Positions 15,903 through 23,964 of a stretch of DNA of 64,000 bases are shown one piece after another (position 1 is the first letter of the stretch; the number at the start of each line of letters is the position of its first letter). The position numbers and the translations under genes are program-made. The notes below the pieces were generated by a model. The model was not told the DNA's origin. It worked only from the letters and a program-made list of their open reading frames with translations, and searched no databases. This DNA comes from a virus: the IMG/VR virus record IMGVR_UViG_3300002144_000072, positions 1-64,000 of that record; one strand, written 5' to 3'.

Positions 15903-18272
15903 ATGATCGAACCAAGCAAAGATTTACAAGAAATATTTGAAGGTGCAGTAGAGCATTCTAAAGCACTTGACCACGAATACATTACTATCGAGCATATCGT
16001 CTTCGGCATTTTGAGTGACAAGAATTCCTTTGAACTTCTAAAGTCATACGGGGCAGATGCTGTTTTTATTAAAACAAATTTAGAGCATTATCTAAAAAAC
16101 AATCTCAATGACATTAAAACTAGTAATCCTAATGTCAAACCTAAAAAGACTAACAGTGTTGAGCGTGTGCTTAACCGTTGCTTTACGCAGGTATTGTTCA
16201 GTGGACGGCAGCGTATGGAAGTTGCTGATGTTATTATCAGCGTACTCAGTGAAAAAAATAGTTTCGCTTACTATTTCCTTACCAAGGGAGGAGTGACAAA
16301 AGAAAAGTTTGTTAAGTATTTCCAAGAAAATGTAATGCCGCAGCCCGAAGAAGAAGAAGATCATCAAGTGTCAGAAAACCGAGTAGCTAATGTAAGTCAA
16401 GCCGATAGGATTTTAAATCAGTTCTGCACAAATCTTTCATTGAAAGCCAAGCAGCGTAAAATTGATCCGGTTATTGGACGTGAAGAAGAAATTGAAAAAA
16501 TTCAGCTAGTTCTTGCTCGTCGAAATAAGAGCAATGTATTAATGGTAGGTGATCCAGGTGTTGGTAAAACTGCTATTGCTGAAGGTATTGCACTTAAGAT
16601 TCTTAATAAAAAAGTACCTAAGTTTATCCAAGACCACCAAGTATACACACTTGATATTAGTTCGTTGCTAGCAGGTTCTAAATATCGCGGTGACTTTGAA
16701 GAACGTGTTAAGGGTGTACTTGCTGCACTTGAGCGTAAGGGCAATATTATTTTGTTTATCGACGAAGCACACATGATGAATGGTGCAGGCGCAGGCGGTG
16801 GTAATAGTTCAAACGATATGGCTAATATGTTAAAGCCTATCCTTACCAAGGGTGTTATTAAACTAATTGCATCAACTACTTGGGAAGAATATCGCAAGCA
16901 CTTTGAAAGTGATCGTGCATTAATGCGTCGATTCCAGCGTGTTAACATCGACGAGCCTAGTGCAGAAATGACTGTTAAGATTCTCAAAGGTCTTAAGAAG
17001 CATTATGAACAACATCACAATGTTAAGATCAGCGATGCTGCTATCGAACAAGCAGTTAAGTTGTCTATTAAGTATATGGCTGACAAGAAACTTCCAGACA
17101 AAGCTATTGACATCATAGACTGTGCTTCTGCAAGATACAAGTTGAAAGACGATGTAGAGATGGAAGGCGTAGAACAAATTGTTGACATCGAACAAGTCAC
17201 TTACGAACTTAGTAAGATGATTAACATGCCTTTGGAAACTGTAGCTCAAAAAGAAAGCAAAAATCTTGCTTCATTAGAGAAACAAATGAAAGGAGTTGTG
17301 TACGGACAAGATACTGCTGTAGAAACATTACTTGATAAAATCTTTGTTGCACAAGCAGGTATGAAATCACCTAACAAGCCTATCGGTAGCTTCCTATTAT
17401 CTGGCCCAACTGGAACAGGTAAAACAGAAACTGCTAAAACTCTAGCAGAAAAGATGGGCATGGAGTTAATACGATTTGATATGGGCGAGTATCAAGAAAA
17501 GCACAGCGTTTCACGTTTGATTGGTGCTCCTCCTGGATATGTCGGCTACGAAGACAATGCAGGTATGTTGATCACTAAGCTGCAAGAACATCCTAATGCT
17601 GTACTATTGCTTGACGAAGTTGAGAAAGCACACCCAGATGTTATGAATATCCTATTAGCATTTATGGACAATGGCTTTGTCACTGGTTCAAACGGAAAAC
17701 AAGCAGACGGAAGAAACTGTATTCTGCTTATGACATCAAACCTAGGTGCCCGTGATAACGAGAATAACAATATCGGATTTGGTGAAATGGAGAGAGACGG
17801 AGAAGATGACAAAGCAGTTAAGAAGTTCTTTGCTCCAGAATTCCGTAATCGCTTAGATGCTGTTATCAAGTTTACTAAACTAGGCACTGAAGTTATACAT
17901 CAGATTGTTAGAAAGTTTGTAGGCGAACTTAATACTCAGCTTAAAGACAAAGGCATTGAAATCGTTCTTACAGACGCATCTACTAAGTGGTTAGCAGACA
18001 AGGGCTATGATAAAAAGATGGGTGCTCGTCCGCTAGCACGGTTGATTGACAATGAAGTTAAAAGTCCGTTAAGCCGTAGAGTATTGTTTGGTGATCTTAT
18101 CGAAGGTGGGCGTGTGACCATCGATATTGTTGAAGGTAAACTCGACTTTATAATTTCTGAAATTCCTAAGCCATTAACTAAAGAAGAGAAAAAAGCAATG
18201 AAAGCTCAGAGAGCGTTAGATGCTGCACAGTCCAAGGAACAAGATGTTATCAACGAAAACCAAGACAACTAA
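15903..18272 (+). CDS. clpA: ClpA-like AAA+ unfoldase
   Basis: A 789-residue Hsp100 protein with the ClpA/C layout. A double Clp_N repeat (1-145, with the EHIVFGIL motif near residue 30) precedes D1 with Walker A GDPGVGKT (216-223) and LFIDEAH, and D2 with GPTGTGKT (about 501-508) and LLLDEVEKAHPDV. There is no long ClpB middle coil. The ClpP-docking tripeptide IGF is at 624-626 in the same place as IGL of E. coli ClpA, so it may dock on host ClpP. It starts 1 bp after def. A very large accessory gene for a phage; likely acquired from a host. Confidence 0.9.
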   Translation: MIEPSKDLQEIFEGAVEHSKALDHEYITIEHIVFGILSDKNSFELLKSYGADAVFIKTNLEHYLKNNLNDIKTSNPNVKPKKTNSVERVLNRCFTQVLFSGRQRMEVADVIISVLSEKNSFAYYFLTKGGVTKEKFVKYFQENVMPQPEEEEDHQVSENRVANVSQADRILNQFCTNLSLKAKQRKIDPVIGREEEIEKIQLVLARRNKSNVLMVGDPGVGKTAIAEGIALKILNKKVPKFIQDHQVYTLDISSLLAGSKYRGDFEERVKGVLAALERKGNIILFIDEAHMMNGAGAGGGNSSNDMANMLKPILTKGVIKLIASTTWEEYRKHFESDRALMRRFQRVNIDEPSAEMTVKILKGLKKHYEQHHNVKISDAAIEQAVKLSIKYMADKKLPDKAIDIIDCASARYKLKDDVEMEGVEQIVDIEQVTYELSKMINMPLETVAQKESKNLASLEKQMKGVVYGQDTAVETLLDKIFVAQAGMKSPNKPIGSFLLSGPTGTGKTETAKTLAEKMGMELIRFDMGEYQEKHSVSRLIGAPPGYVGYEDNAGMLITKLQEHPNAVLLLDEVEKAHPDVMNILLAFMDNGFVTGSNGKQADGRNCILLMTSNLGARDNENNNIGFGEMERDGEDDKAVKKFFAPEFRNRLDAVIKFTKLGTEVIHQIVRKFVGELNTQLKDKGIEIVLTDASTKWLADKGYDKKMGARPLARLIDNEVKSPLSRRVLFGDLIEGGRVTIDIVEGKLDFIISEIPKPLTKEEKKAMKAQRALDAAQSKEQDVINENQDN

Positions 18273-18909
18273 TAAGAAGTTCTACAATAAGTGGCTTTAT
18301 AAGACTACTCTACAAGTTAGTGGTGCTGGTATCTTTAGAATGGCGGCGTTAGGAGACATAAAACTATTATGTAATCTTACAGAGGCGCCCTTACATGCGT
18401 TTCGTCAATCAGTATGGCATAATAAAGAGTTGATAGACAACATCTGCAACTTTTTATTGCCATACAACAAAAGCGACTACGCTACTAGGATAGAAAGTAG
18501 ACAGATCGACTATTATACAAACGATAAATTGTTCTATGATGCTATATCTGAAAAATTTGAATCGTATGTTGTTCATAGATTCGAACCAGGTGCAAACATC
18601 GACTTGTTAGATGCATCTACTATTATGGTTAAAAAGCTACCTAAGAATCAGTATCAGTACAGAGCTTATCTCCTTCCACATAAAATGGCAGGAGATAAAG
18701 AGGCTAAACAAAAGTATCTCGATTGGATCAAGTCGCAATCTACTAGAATTACCTGTACTGAGTCGTTGCAGTCATGGTTTATGCACACTGACTGGAATTG
18801 GGATAGAAGATATGTATTGGTGCAAGATGAAGCAACATTGCTTATGCTAAAGTTGCGTGATTCAACAGTTTTAGGGCGGATATACAAGTTTGTAGTTTCC
18901 GATAAATAA
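18244..18909 (+). CDS. Conserved protein of unknown function
   Basis: A 221-residue basic, aromatic-rich soluble protein. The start at 18244 has AAGGAAC 5-6 nt upstream and overlaps clpA by 29 bp; an earlier ATG at 18220 lacks a ribosome site. The C-terminal half has a WFMHTDWNWDRRYVLVQDE segment. No domain recognised. It ends in GATAAATAA, whose first eight bases form the late-type box for the next gene. Confidence 0.55.
   Translation: MLSTKTKTTNKKFYNKWLYKTTLQVSGAGIFRMAALGDIKLLCNLTEAPLHAFRQSVWHNKELIDNICNFLLPYNKSDYATRIESRQIDYYTNDKLFYDAISEKFESYVVHRFEPGANIDLLDASTIMVKKLPKNQYQYRAYLLPHKMAGDKEAKQKYLDWIKSQSTRITCTESLQSWFMHTDWNWDRRYVLVQDEATLLMLKLRDSTVLGRIYKFVVSDK
18901..18908 (+). promoter_or_regulatory. 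Late-type promoter box GATAAATA, leaderless geometry
   Basis: Seven of eight bases of TATAAATA, overlapping the stop of the preceding gene. In T4 the box spans -13 to -6, which puts +1 at 18914, the A of the next ATG. There is no ribosome site in the 4-bp gap. Confidence 0.45.
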
Positions 18910-18913
18910 TAAT

Positions 18914-19288
18914 ATGGGCTTCGAAACATTAAAATTATTAGAAAATATCACTGTATCGTCTGCATACGGTAGAGACTATCAAGCTGGGTCTGACGCAGAC
19001 ACTGTATTTTACTCCGATAAAAACAGAGGAGCAGGATATTATAAAAACGGCGATGGTATACACACCTTGTTATTCCACGCAGAAGGCTTGCTAGGAACTA
19101 TCACTATACAAGCTACACTAGAACTTTATCCGGGTGACAGTGACTGGGTTGACGTACATACAGAAACATTTGATGTAGATAGCTCAAACTCCAGCAGAAG
19201 CACAACAATCACAGGCAAGTTTGTGTTTATACGTGCTGCATACCACATCGAAGACGGTGAAATCATCAGTGTCCGTTATAATTCCTAA
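18914..19288 (+). CDS. Putative virion protein, beta-rich
   Basis: A 124-residue beta-rich protein (TLLFHAEGLLGTITIQATLE, and repeated Asp/Ser/Thr segments) with no signal or membrane segment. It resembles small structural beta-sandwich proteins. It begins a late cluster of head-type genes and has a late-type box placed for leaderless transcription. The structural role is an inference from composition and context. Confidence 0.5.
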   Translation: MGFETLKLLENITVSSAYGRDYQAGSDADTVFYSDKNRGAGYYKNGDGIHTLLFHAEGLLGTITIQATLELYPGDSDWVDVHTETFDVDSSNSSRSTTITGKFVFIRAAYHIEDGEIISVRYNS

Positions 19289-19300
19289 GTTGCGTTAAAC

Positions 19301-19331
19301 GATAAATATAGTATCAACTTATGGAAGATAC
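19301..19331 (+). promoter_or_regulatory. Late-type box with overlapping hairpin
   Basis: GATAAATA (19301-19308), predicted start 19314. GTATC (19311-19315) can pair with GATAC (19327-19331) around an 11-nt loop that holds TGGAA, part of the ribosome site. RNA starting at 19314 lacks most of the 5' arm, so only read-through RNA would form the hairpin. Confidence 0.4.
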
Positions 19332-19333
19332 GT

Positions 19334-20164
19334 ATGAGAGATATTTTATCAAAATTAGATGCTATCGTTAGCGAAACTGCACTAACAGACAACGACACCA
19401 TACAAGCAAAGCGCAACACTGATTTAGAACAGTTTGAAATCGGTGACGAGTTTGGCATCAGCTTTTCAGAAGATCACGAAATTGCCACTACTATTGTAGA
19501 CATGCTGGAAGACGGCATTGTTATCGAACTAGACGATCATGCTTTAGAAATGTTAACCAACGAAGGCCTACAGTTTTTAGAAGGCGAACTAGTAGAAGGC
19601 GTTGCCGGTCCACAAAAATGTTGGAAGGGCTACAGAAAAACTGGAACACAAGCAGGAACTGGTAAAAACGCAGGGAAGCGTGTAAACGACTGCGAAAAAA
19701 TTGGGGAAGGTTCTAATCCTGAATACGACGACGAAGCAGGAATGGCTGACAATAACCTAGAAACGATGAAACGTGCTGTTCAAGGTATCGACAACATCAT
19801 TCATGCAGGCGATAATCTCCCAGAATGGGTCCAAGAAAAGATTGCAGTCGCAAAATCCATGCTAGTCACCGTTTGGGATTACATGGCTTCTGAAGAATCT
19901 AGAAACAACGAAAGCATTAAAACAGAAGCTGAGTATCAAGGACGCAAGGTACAACTAGGCAAAAAAATGGCAGGCGATGTTAAAAAATCAAAAGTATATG
20001 TAAAGAATCCACAGGGCAATGTGGTCAAAGTAAATTTTGGCGACAAGAAGATGCGCATTAAAAAATCCAATCCAGCACGTAGAAAGAGTTTCCGTGCCAG
20101 ACATAACTGCTCTAATCCAGGGCCAAGACATAAAGCAAGATATTGGTCTTGTAGGAGCTGGTAA
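19334..20164 (+). CDS. Putative internal head/core protein with basic C-terminus
   Basis: A 276-residue protein. Its N-terminus (MRDILSKLDAIVSE) is a short amphipathic helix like that of the gene at 23965. The middle contains CWKGYRKTGTQAGTGKNAGK, and the last 70 residues are strongly basic with two Cys-containing elements (ARRKSFRARHNCSNPGPRHK, then ARYWSCRSW). The basic tail suggests DNA contact in the head. It is the first of a run of genes whose N-termini look like capsid-targeting sequences. The function is inferred from context. Confidence 0.6.
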   Translation: MRDILSKLDAIVSETALTDNDTIQAKRNTDLEQFEIGDEFGISFSEDHEIATTIVDMLEDGIVIELDDHALEMLTNEGLQFLEGELVEGVAGPQKCWKGYRKTGTQAGTGKNAGKRVNDCEKIGEGSNPEYDDEAGMADNNLETMKRAVQGIDNIIHAGDNLPEWVQEKIAVAKSMLVTVWDYMASEESRNNESIKTEAEYQGRKVQLGKKMAGDVKKSKVYVKNPQGNVVKVNFGDKKMRIKKSNPARRKSFRARHNCSNPGPRHKARYWSCRSW

Positions 20165-20499
20165 TGCTATTACGTGAAATGTTTTCGCCTATTGGCGCAC
20201 CTAAAGATGAGACCGAAGAAATAAACTGGCTCGACGATTTAAAGTTTTATATCGACAACGATGATAAAATGTTAAATCGATATTTCTTTCCAGCAGTAAA
20301 GCGACATAAAGAACACAAGGGAAATCCCAATGCATTCAAGGTTTATATTAGACCTATCGAACATTGCCTAGATCATTACTGTCAAAAATATGACATTGAC
20401 GACCGTGAAAAAAAGTTTCCTAAAGAAAAACTAATAGACCTTGCTAGGCACTTCGCTGAAGATCAAGAAAAGTTTATTGGTAAAGGCGATTACGAATAA
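20164..20499 (+). CDS. Putative capsid-internal protein
   Basis: A 111-residue charged protein with an MLLREMF N-terminus nearly identical to that of the next gene (MLLRELFE). It starts in a TAATG overlap. The rest is helical and acidic, with the motif YIRPIEHCLDHYCQKYDIDD. The shared N-terminus suggests a common packaging or processing signal. No enzyme motif. Confidence 0.5.
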   Translation: MLLREMFSPIGAPKDETEEINWLDDLKFYIDNDDKMLNRYFFPAVKRHKEHKGNPNAFKVYIRPIEHCLDHYCQKYDIDDREKKFPKEKLIDLARHFAEDQEKFIGKGDYE

Positions 20500-22175
20500 T
20501 GCTGTTAAGAGAACTATTTGAAGGTGGCAGCAAGCATGTCACATTTTGCTTTGGTAGATTTAATCCACCAACACTAGGTCACGACCAGGTTTTCAAAACT
20601 ATGAAAAGCCAAGGTGGTGAGATGCGAATCTTCACCAGCATGAGCCAAGATAAGAAAAAGAATCCATTAGATTATCCTACTAAAGTAAACTTTTTAAGAA
20701 AACTATTTCCACAGTATGCAGAGAGTATTGTTCAAGACACTAGTCTCAACACTATTGTAAAAGTTGCTACCTATCTTTATGAGCGTGGCTACAGAGATGC
20801 TACGTTTGTAGCGGGTAGCGATCGCATAGACGATATGAGTAAGCTATTAAAAGATTATAATGGTGTGGAAGGCAAGAGTCACGGATACTATAAGTTTGAT
20901 GTACTAGACTTTAAGTCAAGTGGTGAAAGAGAAGACGGGGCTGAAGGCGTTGCTGGTATTAGTGGAACTCTTGCTAGAGAAGATGCTGCTAACAACGACT
21001 TGAAAAAATTTGCAGAACATACAGGTGCAGGCGAGTTAGCTAAACCGTTGTTTGACGCTGTACGCAAAGGATTGGGTATTAGCGACAGCGTAGAGGAAAA
21101 TACTATGAGAGCTAAAGAATTTGAAGTTAAGCCAAGAAACTTTGTGGCAAAGAACGCTAAGATGGGCGGCGCTGGCGCACATAGAGATAAAAAGAAGGCA
21201 GAGAAGCAAGGTGACCTTAAGCATAAAGCTAAACAGATTCCTATGGAAGGCATTAGTTTAGATGAAGCATACATTAACACTAGCAATGATGCTGTTGAAG
21301 TGTTAGCTAATCTACGTAAGATTGGTAAGTCGATCGAACGAGGCCAAGGCAGTTATAAAGGCAACTTAGCAAACGAATATGCTAACGATGTTTGGGACGT
21401 ATACAGTTTTATTGAAGCAAGGACTAAAGGCTTTAGAGACGTTGACAAAAATGCAATGGCTGCAATTGATGCAATGATGGACCTACGTAAAGAAGCAAAA
21501 GGCATGGAAATGACCCCAGGTTCAGGTAGTAATGCAAGATTCGGAAATCAAATTGCAACTGTGTTATACTCCGTAATGGAGTATCTATATAAAACTAAGT
21601 TTGATAGAACTAAAGAAGAAAGTATAGCAGAAGGCCCCAACGACGGAAAAGAAGATAACTTTACAATTGATGATATTAAAAAATTAGAAAGAATTCGAGA
21701 TCTTGAAACACTTAAGGCACAGGCTAAAGAATTGGTCAAGGGCAAGCCTGCTCGTAGAATGAAGGCGGAAAAAATTAGATGGTTCTACAATCATATTGAT
21801 ACTCTTAAAAACCCGTCAGCCGTTATTAGAATGATGTATGACTTGATGCTTGCAGGCGAAGGACATAAAGTTATTGGAAGCAGAAACAGTACATCCTCTA
21901 ATTCTTATCGAACAAGATTTGGAGAGCAAGGTGTGGCGGAAAGAGTAAGAGATCCAGAAGATTGGGACGAAGGTAATACTGAGCCAGGTAATAATTTTGC
22001 AGTATACATTAATGGTAAGAAATGGAAAGTACTTCCAGGGCCAGCAGGTGCATATGCAGATAGTCCGGAAGAGCGTAGAGAGTTTGCTAGATTGCAAGCT
22101 ATGGCGCAACGTAAGTCTCAAGAGTCTGGCAAGAAGTGGGAAGTACATATTACTGGTGAACCGGCAACAAAATGA
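20499..22175 (+). CDS. Nucleotidyltransferase-headed polyprotein, probable internal head protein
   Basis: A 558-residue protein. Residues 1-8 (MLLRELFE, then GG) resemble a T4-type capsid-targeting peptide ending in an LxE cleavage site. Residues 14-160 are an HxGH nucleotidyltransferase: FGRFNPPTLGH (18-28), AGSDRIDD, and AGISGTLARED as the ISGTxxR motif. The remainder has segments joined by further LxE/IxE-like junctions (ISLDE|AY, SIAE|GP), suggesting that the prohead protease gp21 cuts it into pieces. The substrate is unknown; NMN or FAD-type adenylyltransferases share the fold. TAATG start. Confidence 0.65.
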   Translation: MLLRELFEGGSKHVTFCFGRFNPPTLGHDQVFKTMKSQGGEMRIFTSMSQDKKKNPLDYPTKVNFLRKLFPQYAESIVQDTSLNTIVKVATYLYERGYRDATFVAGSDRIDDMSKLLKDYNGVEGKSHGYYKFDVLDFKSSGEREDGAEGVAGISGTLAREDAANNDLKKFAEHTGAGELAKPLFDAVRKGLGISDSVEENTMRAKEFEVKPRNFVAKNAKMGGAGAHRDKKKAEKQGDLKHKAKQIPMEGISLDEAYINTSNDAVEVLANLRKIGKSIERGQGSYKGNLANEYANDVWDVYSFIEARTKGFRDVDKNAMAAIDAMMDLRKEAKGMEMTPGSGSNARFGNQIATVLYSVMEYLYKTKFDRTKEESIAEGPNDGKEDNFTIDDIKKLERIRDLETLKAQAKELVKGKPARRMKAEKIRWFYNHIDTLKNPSAVIRMMYDLMLAGEGHKVIGSRNSTSSNSYRTRFGEQGVAERVRDPEDWDEGNTEPGNNFAVYINGKKWKVLPGPAGAYADSPEERREFARLQAMAQRKSQESGKKWEVHITGEPATK

Positions 22176-22375
22176 TAGACGAACTTGCTGATATTAGACG
22201 CCTAGCAGGCATTACTGAGTTTAAAGGTCTACAGCCCTACGGCGGTAGTAATATTAGCGTCACTGGAAACGAAAAAGGCGAGTTAATGAAAAAGCACAAC
22301 ATCAAGCCCGGAACGCCCGAATGGTTTAAGTTGTGGTTTAGCAAGCCATATCTAACAGGAGAGAAGCCTGTATGA
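22172..22375 (+). CDS. Putative capsid-internal small protein
   Basis: A 67-residue protein, ATGA-coupled on both sides. The N-terminus MIDELADIRRLAGI is another acidic/hydrophobic leader; the body holds NISVTGNEKGELMKKHNIKP and TPEWFKLWFSKPY. No known domain. Position within the head-protein run suggests a virion component. Confidence 0.5.
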   Translation: MIDELADIRRLAGITEFKGLQPYGGSNISVTGNEKGELMKKHNIKPGTPEWFKLWFSKPYLTGEKPV

Positions 22376-23340
22376 AATCTAGTGAATTTGTAATAGAAAA
22401 GAAAAAACGCAAAAAGCGTAAGGCTCGCGGTGCTGCATGGGGTCCAGGTCCTTACGGCGGCTACGGCTTTGCTACAGGATACAGCGGAGATGGTAGTGGG
22501 GCCGCTGCAGGTGGCGACGGAGGCGGTGGTGGCGAAAGCATCGAGTTTGACGAAGGCATTAAAGATACTTTAATAAATTTAGGCATCAGTGCTGCTATAG
22601 CAGGTGGTGCAATGGGCGGTTTAACTATTAAGCAAGCTCTAACTAGTCCAACTATTCCTACTGCAACAAAGATTGAAATTGTACAGCAGGCTAAACTAGA
22701 ACAGCCCGCCATTGAAAAACTAATCGGCGAGATAAAACAAGAACAACAACAAATTAAACAGCAGTCTAAACTTGCTCCCAAGACTAGCATTAAACCAAAG
22801 TCTCGTCCAAAAGACCTAGGCCAACCTAAAATTGTTAGTGCTACAGGCACACCTGCAGAAGCACTGCTAATGAAAACTGCAAGAGCTGCTGGCATTAAAA
22901 GTACAGAGCTTGCTGCGTTCTTAGCACAGTGCGCACACGAGTCGCATGACTTTAAGACTATGGTAGAATACGGTGGCAGTTTAGACTTCCGTAAGTATGA
23001 TCCCAAGTATGCTCCTAAGAAAGCTAAAACACTGGGCAACACCAAAGTAGGTGATGGTGCTAGATTCAAAGGCAGAGGCTTTATACAAATCACAGGTCGC
23101 TACAACTACGGCATTGCAGGTAAAGCGATCGGTATGGATTTAATCAAGAATCCCGAACTAGCAGAAAAACCAGAAGTTGCTGCTAAGATTGCAGTATGGT
23201 TTTGGCAACATCGTGTACAGCCGAGAGTAGATAACTTCAAAGATGTTGAAGCAGTCACTAAGCCTATTAATCCTAGAATGAACGGTCTAGCTGATCGTAA
23301 AGATAACTTCAATAATTATATGCAGGTAGCTATGAGATGA
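22372..23340 (+). CDS. GH19 glycoside hydrolase with capsid-targeting-like N-terminus
   Basis: A 322-residue protein. It opens with MKSSEFVIE, like T4 internal proteins, followed by a basic KKKRKKRKARG tract and a Gly-rich linker. A hydrophobic segment (about 68-85, LGISAAIAGGAMGGL) and a Lys/Gln-rich coil precede the C-terminal GH19 domain (about 160-322) with the catalytic-Glu segment FLAQCAHESHDFKTMVEYGG and FKGRGFIQITGRYNYG. It is the second GH19 gene in the window and lies among head genes, so it may be a virion-carried wall hydrolase and not the endolysin. Confidence 0.75.
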   Translation: MKSSEFVIEKKKRKKRKARGAAWGPGPYGGYGFATGYSGDGSGAAAGGDGGGGGESIEFDEGIKDTLINLGISAAIAGGAMGGLTIKQALTSPTIPTATKIEIVQQAKLEQPAIEKLIGEIKQEQQQIKQQSKLAPKTSIKPKSRPKDLGQPKIVSATGTPAEALLMKTARAAGIKSTELAAFLAQCAHESHDFKTMVEYGGSLDFRKYDPKYAPKKAKTLGNTKVGDGARFKGRGFIQITGRYNYGIAGKAIGMDLIKNPELAEKPEVAAKIAVWFWQHRVQPRVDNFKDVEAVTKPINPRMNGLADRKDNFNNYMQVAMR

Positions 23341-23537
23341 AAGCTCATGAGTTTATTACCGAAAACTTTGCGGATGGTAAGAAGCCAGGCCGTAAGGGTC
23401 TAGCAAAACGCAGTGGTGTAAATACTAAAGCAAGTGTTGGCAGTTTAAGAAAGACTGCTAAAAGTTCAAGTGGTGAAAAGCAAAGGATGGCACACTGGCT
23501 TGCTAATATGAAAGCAGGAAAAGCTAAGAAAAAATGA
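23337..23537 (+). CDS. Small basic internal protein
   Basis: A 66-residue protein with about 18 Lys/Arg residues. It starts MKAHEFITE, the closest match here to the T4 internal-protein leader MKTYQEFIxEA, with a possible cut after ITE. The body (GKKPGRKGLAKRSGVNTKAS) is basic and flexible and ends KAGKAKKK, consistent with DNA binding inside the head. ATGA start. Confidence 0.6.
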   Translation: MKAHEFITENFADGKKPGRKGLAKRSGVNTKASVGSLRKTAKSSSGEKQRMAHWLANMKAGKAKKK

Positions 23538-23686
23538 CTCAAGCAGATCTAATTCATTATATAAAAAAATATAAAGAGCACGAAGCACGTAGAGCAAGTA
23601 CCAATGAGCGCAATGCTTATTGGCAACAACATGCAGAACGTAAAGACTATGTACCGCAATCACAAGCAAGATTTGAACACGGATAA
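23534..23686 (+). CDS. 50-residue protein, unknown
   Basis: A short gene starting in an ATGA overlap (MTQADLIHYIKKYKEHEARR...) and ending at a TAA just before a late-type promoter box. The protein is helical, charged and rich in His, Gln and Arg. Coupling on the left side supports translation. Function unknown. Confidence 0.5.
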   Translation: MTQADLIHYIKKYKEHEARRASTNERNAYWQQHAERKDYVPQSQARFEHG

Positions 23687-23694
23687 TATAAATA
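23687..23694 (+). promoter_or_regulatory. Late promoter box TATAAATA
   Basis: A perfect match to the T4 late consensus. Predicted +1 is about 23700, two bases before the ATG at 23702, so the leader would be almost absent. Confidence 0.6.
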
Positions 23695-23701
23695 ATACAC
23701 T

Positions 23702-23935
23702 ATGAGAATACATGAATTATTAGAAACAGCTACAACAGGTGCAACGTCCGCAGGCAATATTGCAACGGGACCTGTCGCTGCCTTTAAAGCTGATAAATCA
23801 TACACAGGCTCACCTGGCAAGCCTGGAACAAAAGCACCTAAACAAGGTAAAGTGAAGATGCAAAAGCCAACAGATAACGCACTTAACAGCAAAACCGGCC
23901 TCATGACAGGGCAAGGTAATATTATCAAAAGATAA
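23702..23935 (+). CDS. Putative capsid-internal small protein
   Basis: A 77-residue protein rich in Gly, Lys, Thr and Pro with low complexity (GSPGKPGTKAPKQGKVKMQK). The N-terminus MRIHELLE|TA again fits a short targeting leader with an LxE site. It has a perfect late promoter box directly upstream. Probably a head component. Confidence 0.55.
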   Translation: MRIHELLETATTGATSAGNIATGPVAAFKADKSYTGSPGKPGTKAPKQGKVKMQKPTDNALNSKTGLMTGQGNIIKR

Positions 23936-23938
23936 ATA
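23931..23938 (+). promoter_or_regulatory. Late-type promoter box GATAAATA
   Basis: Seven of eight bases of TATAAATA, overlapping the preceding stop and 26 bp before the ATG at 23965. Predicted start about 23944, with a weak AGGAA ribosome site in the leader. Confidence 0.45.
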
Positions 23939-23964
23939 CATTATAGACCATTAGGAATCAAAAA

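Noticed and set aside
16502-16987. 161-codon minus-strand open frame in clpA
   Set aside because: Opposite to conserved AAA+ motifs; no independent signals.
22461-23093. 210-codon minus-strand open frame
   Set aside because: It lies fully inside the GH19 gene, has no ribosome site and is low-complexity Ala/Pro/Ser, as expected from antisense of a Gly/Ala-rich gene.
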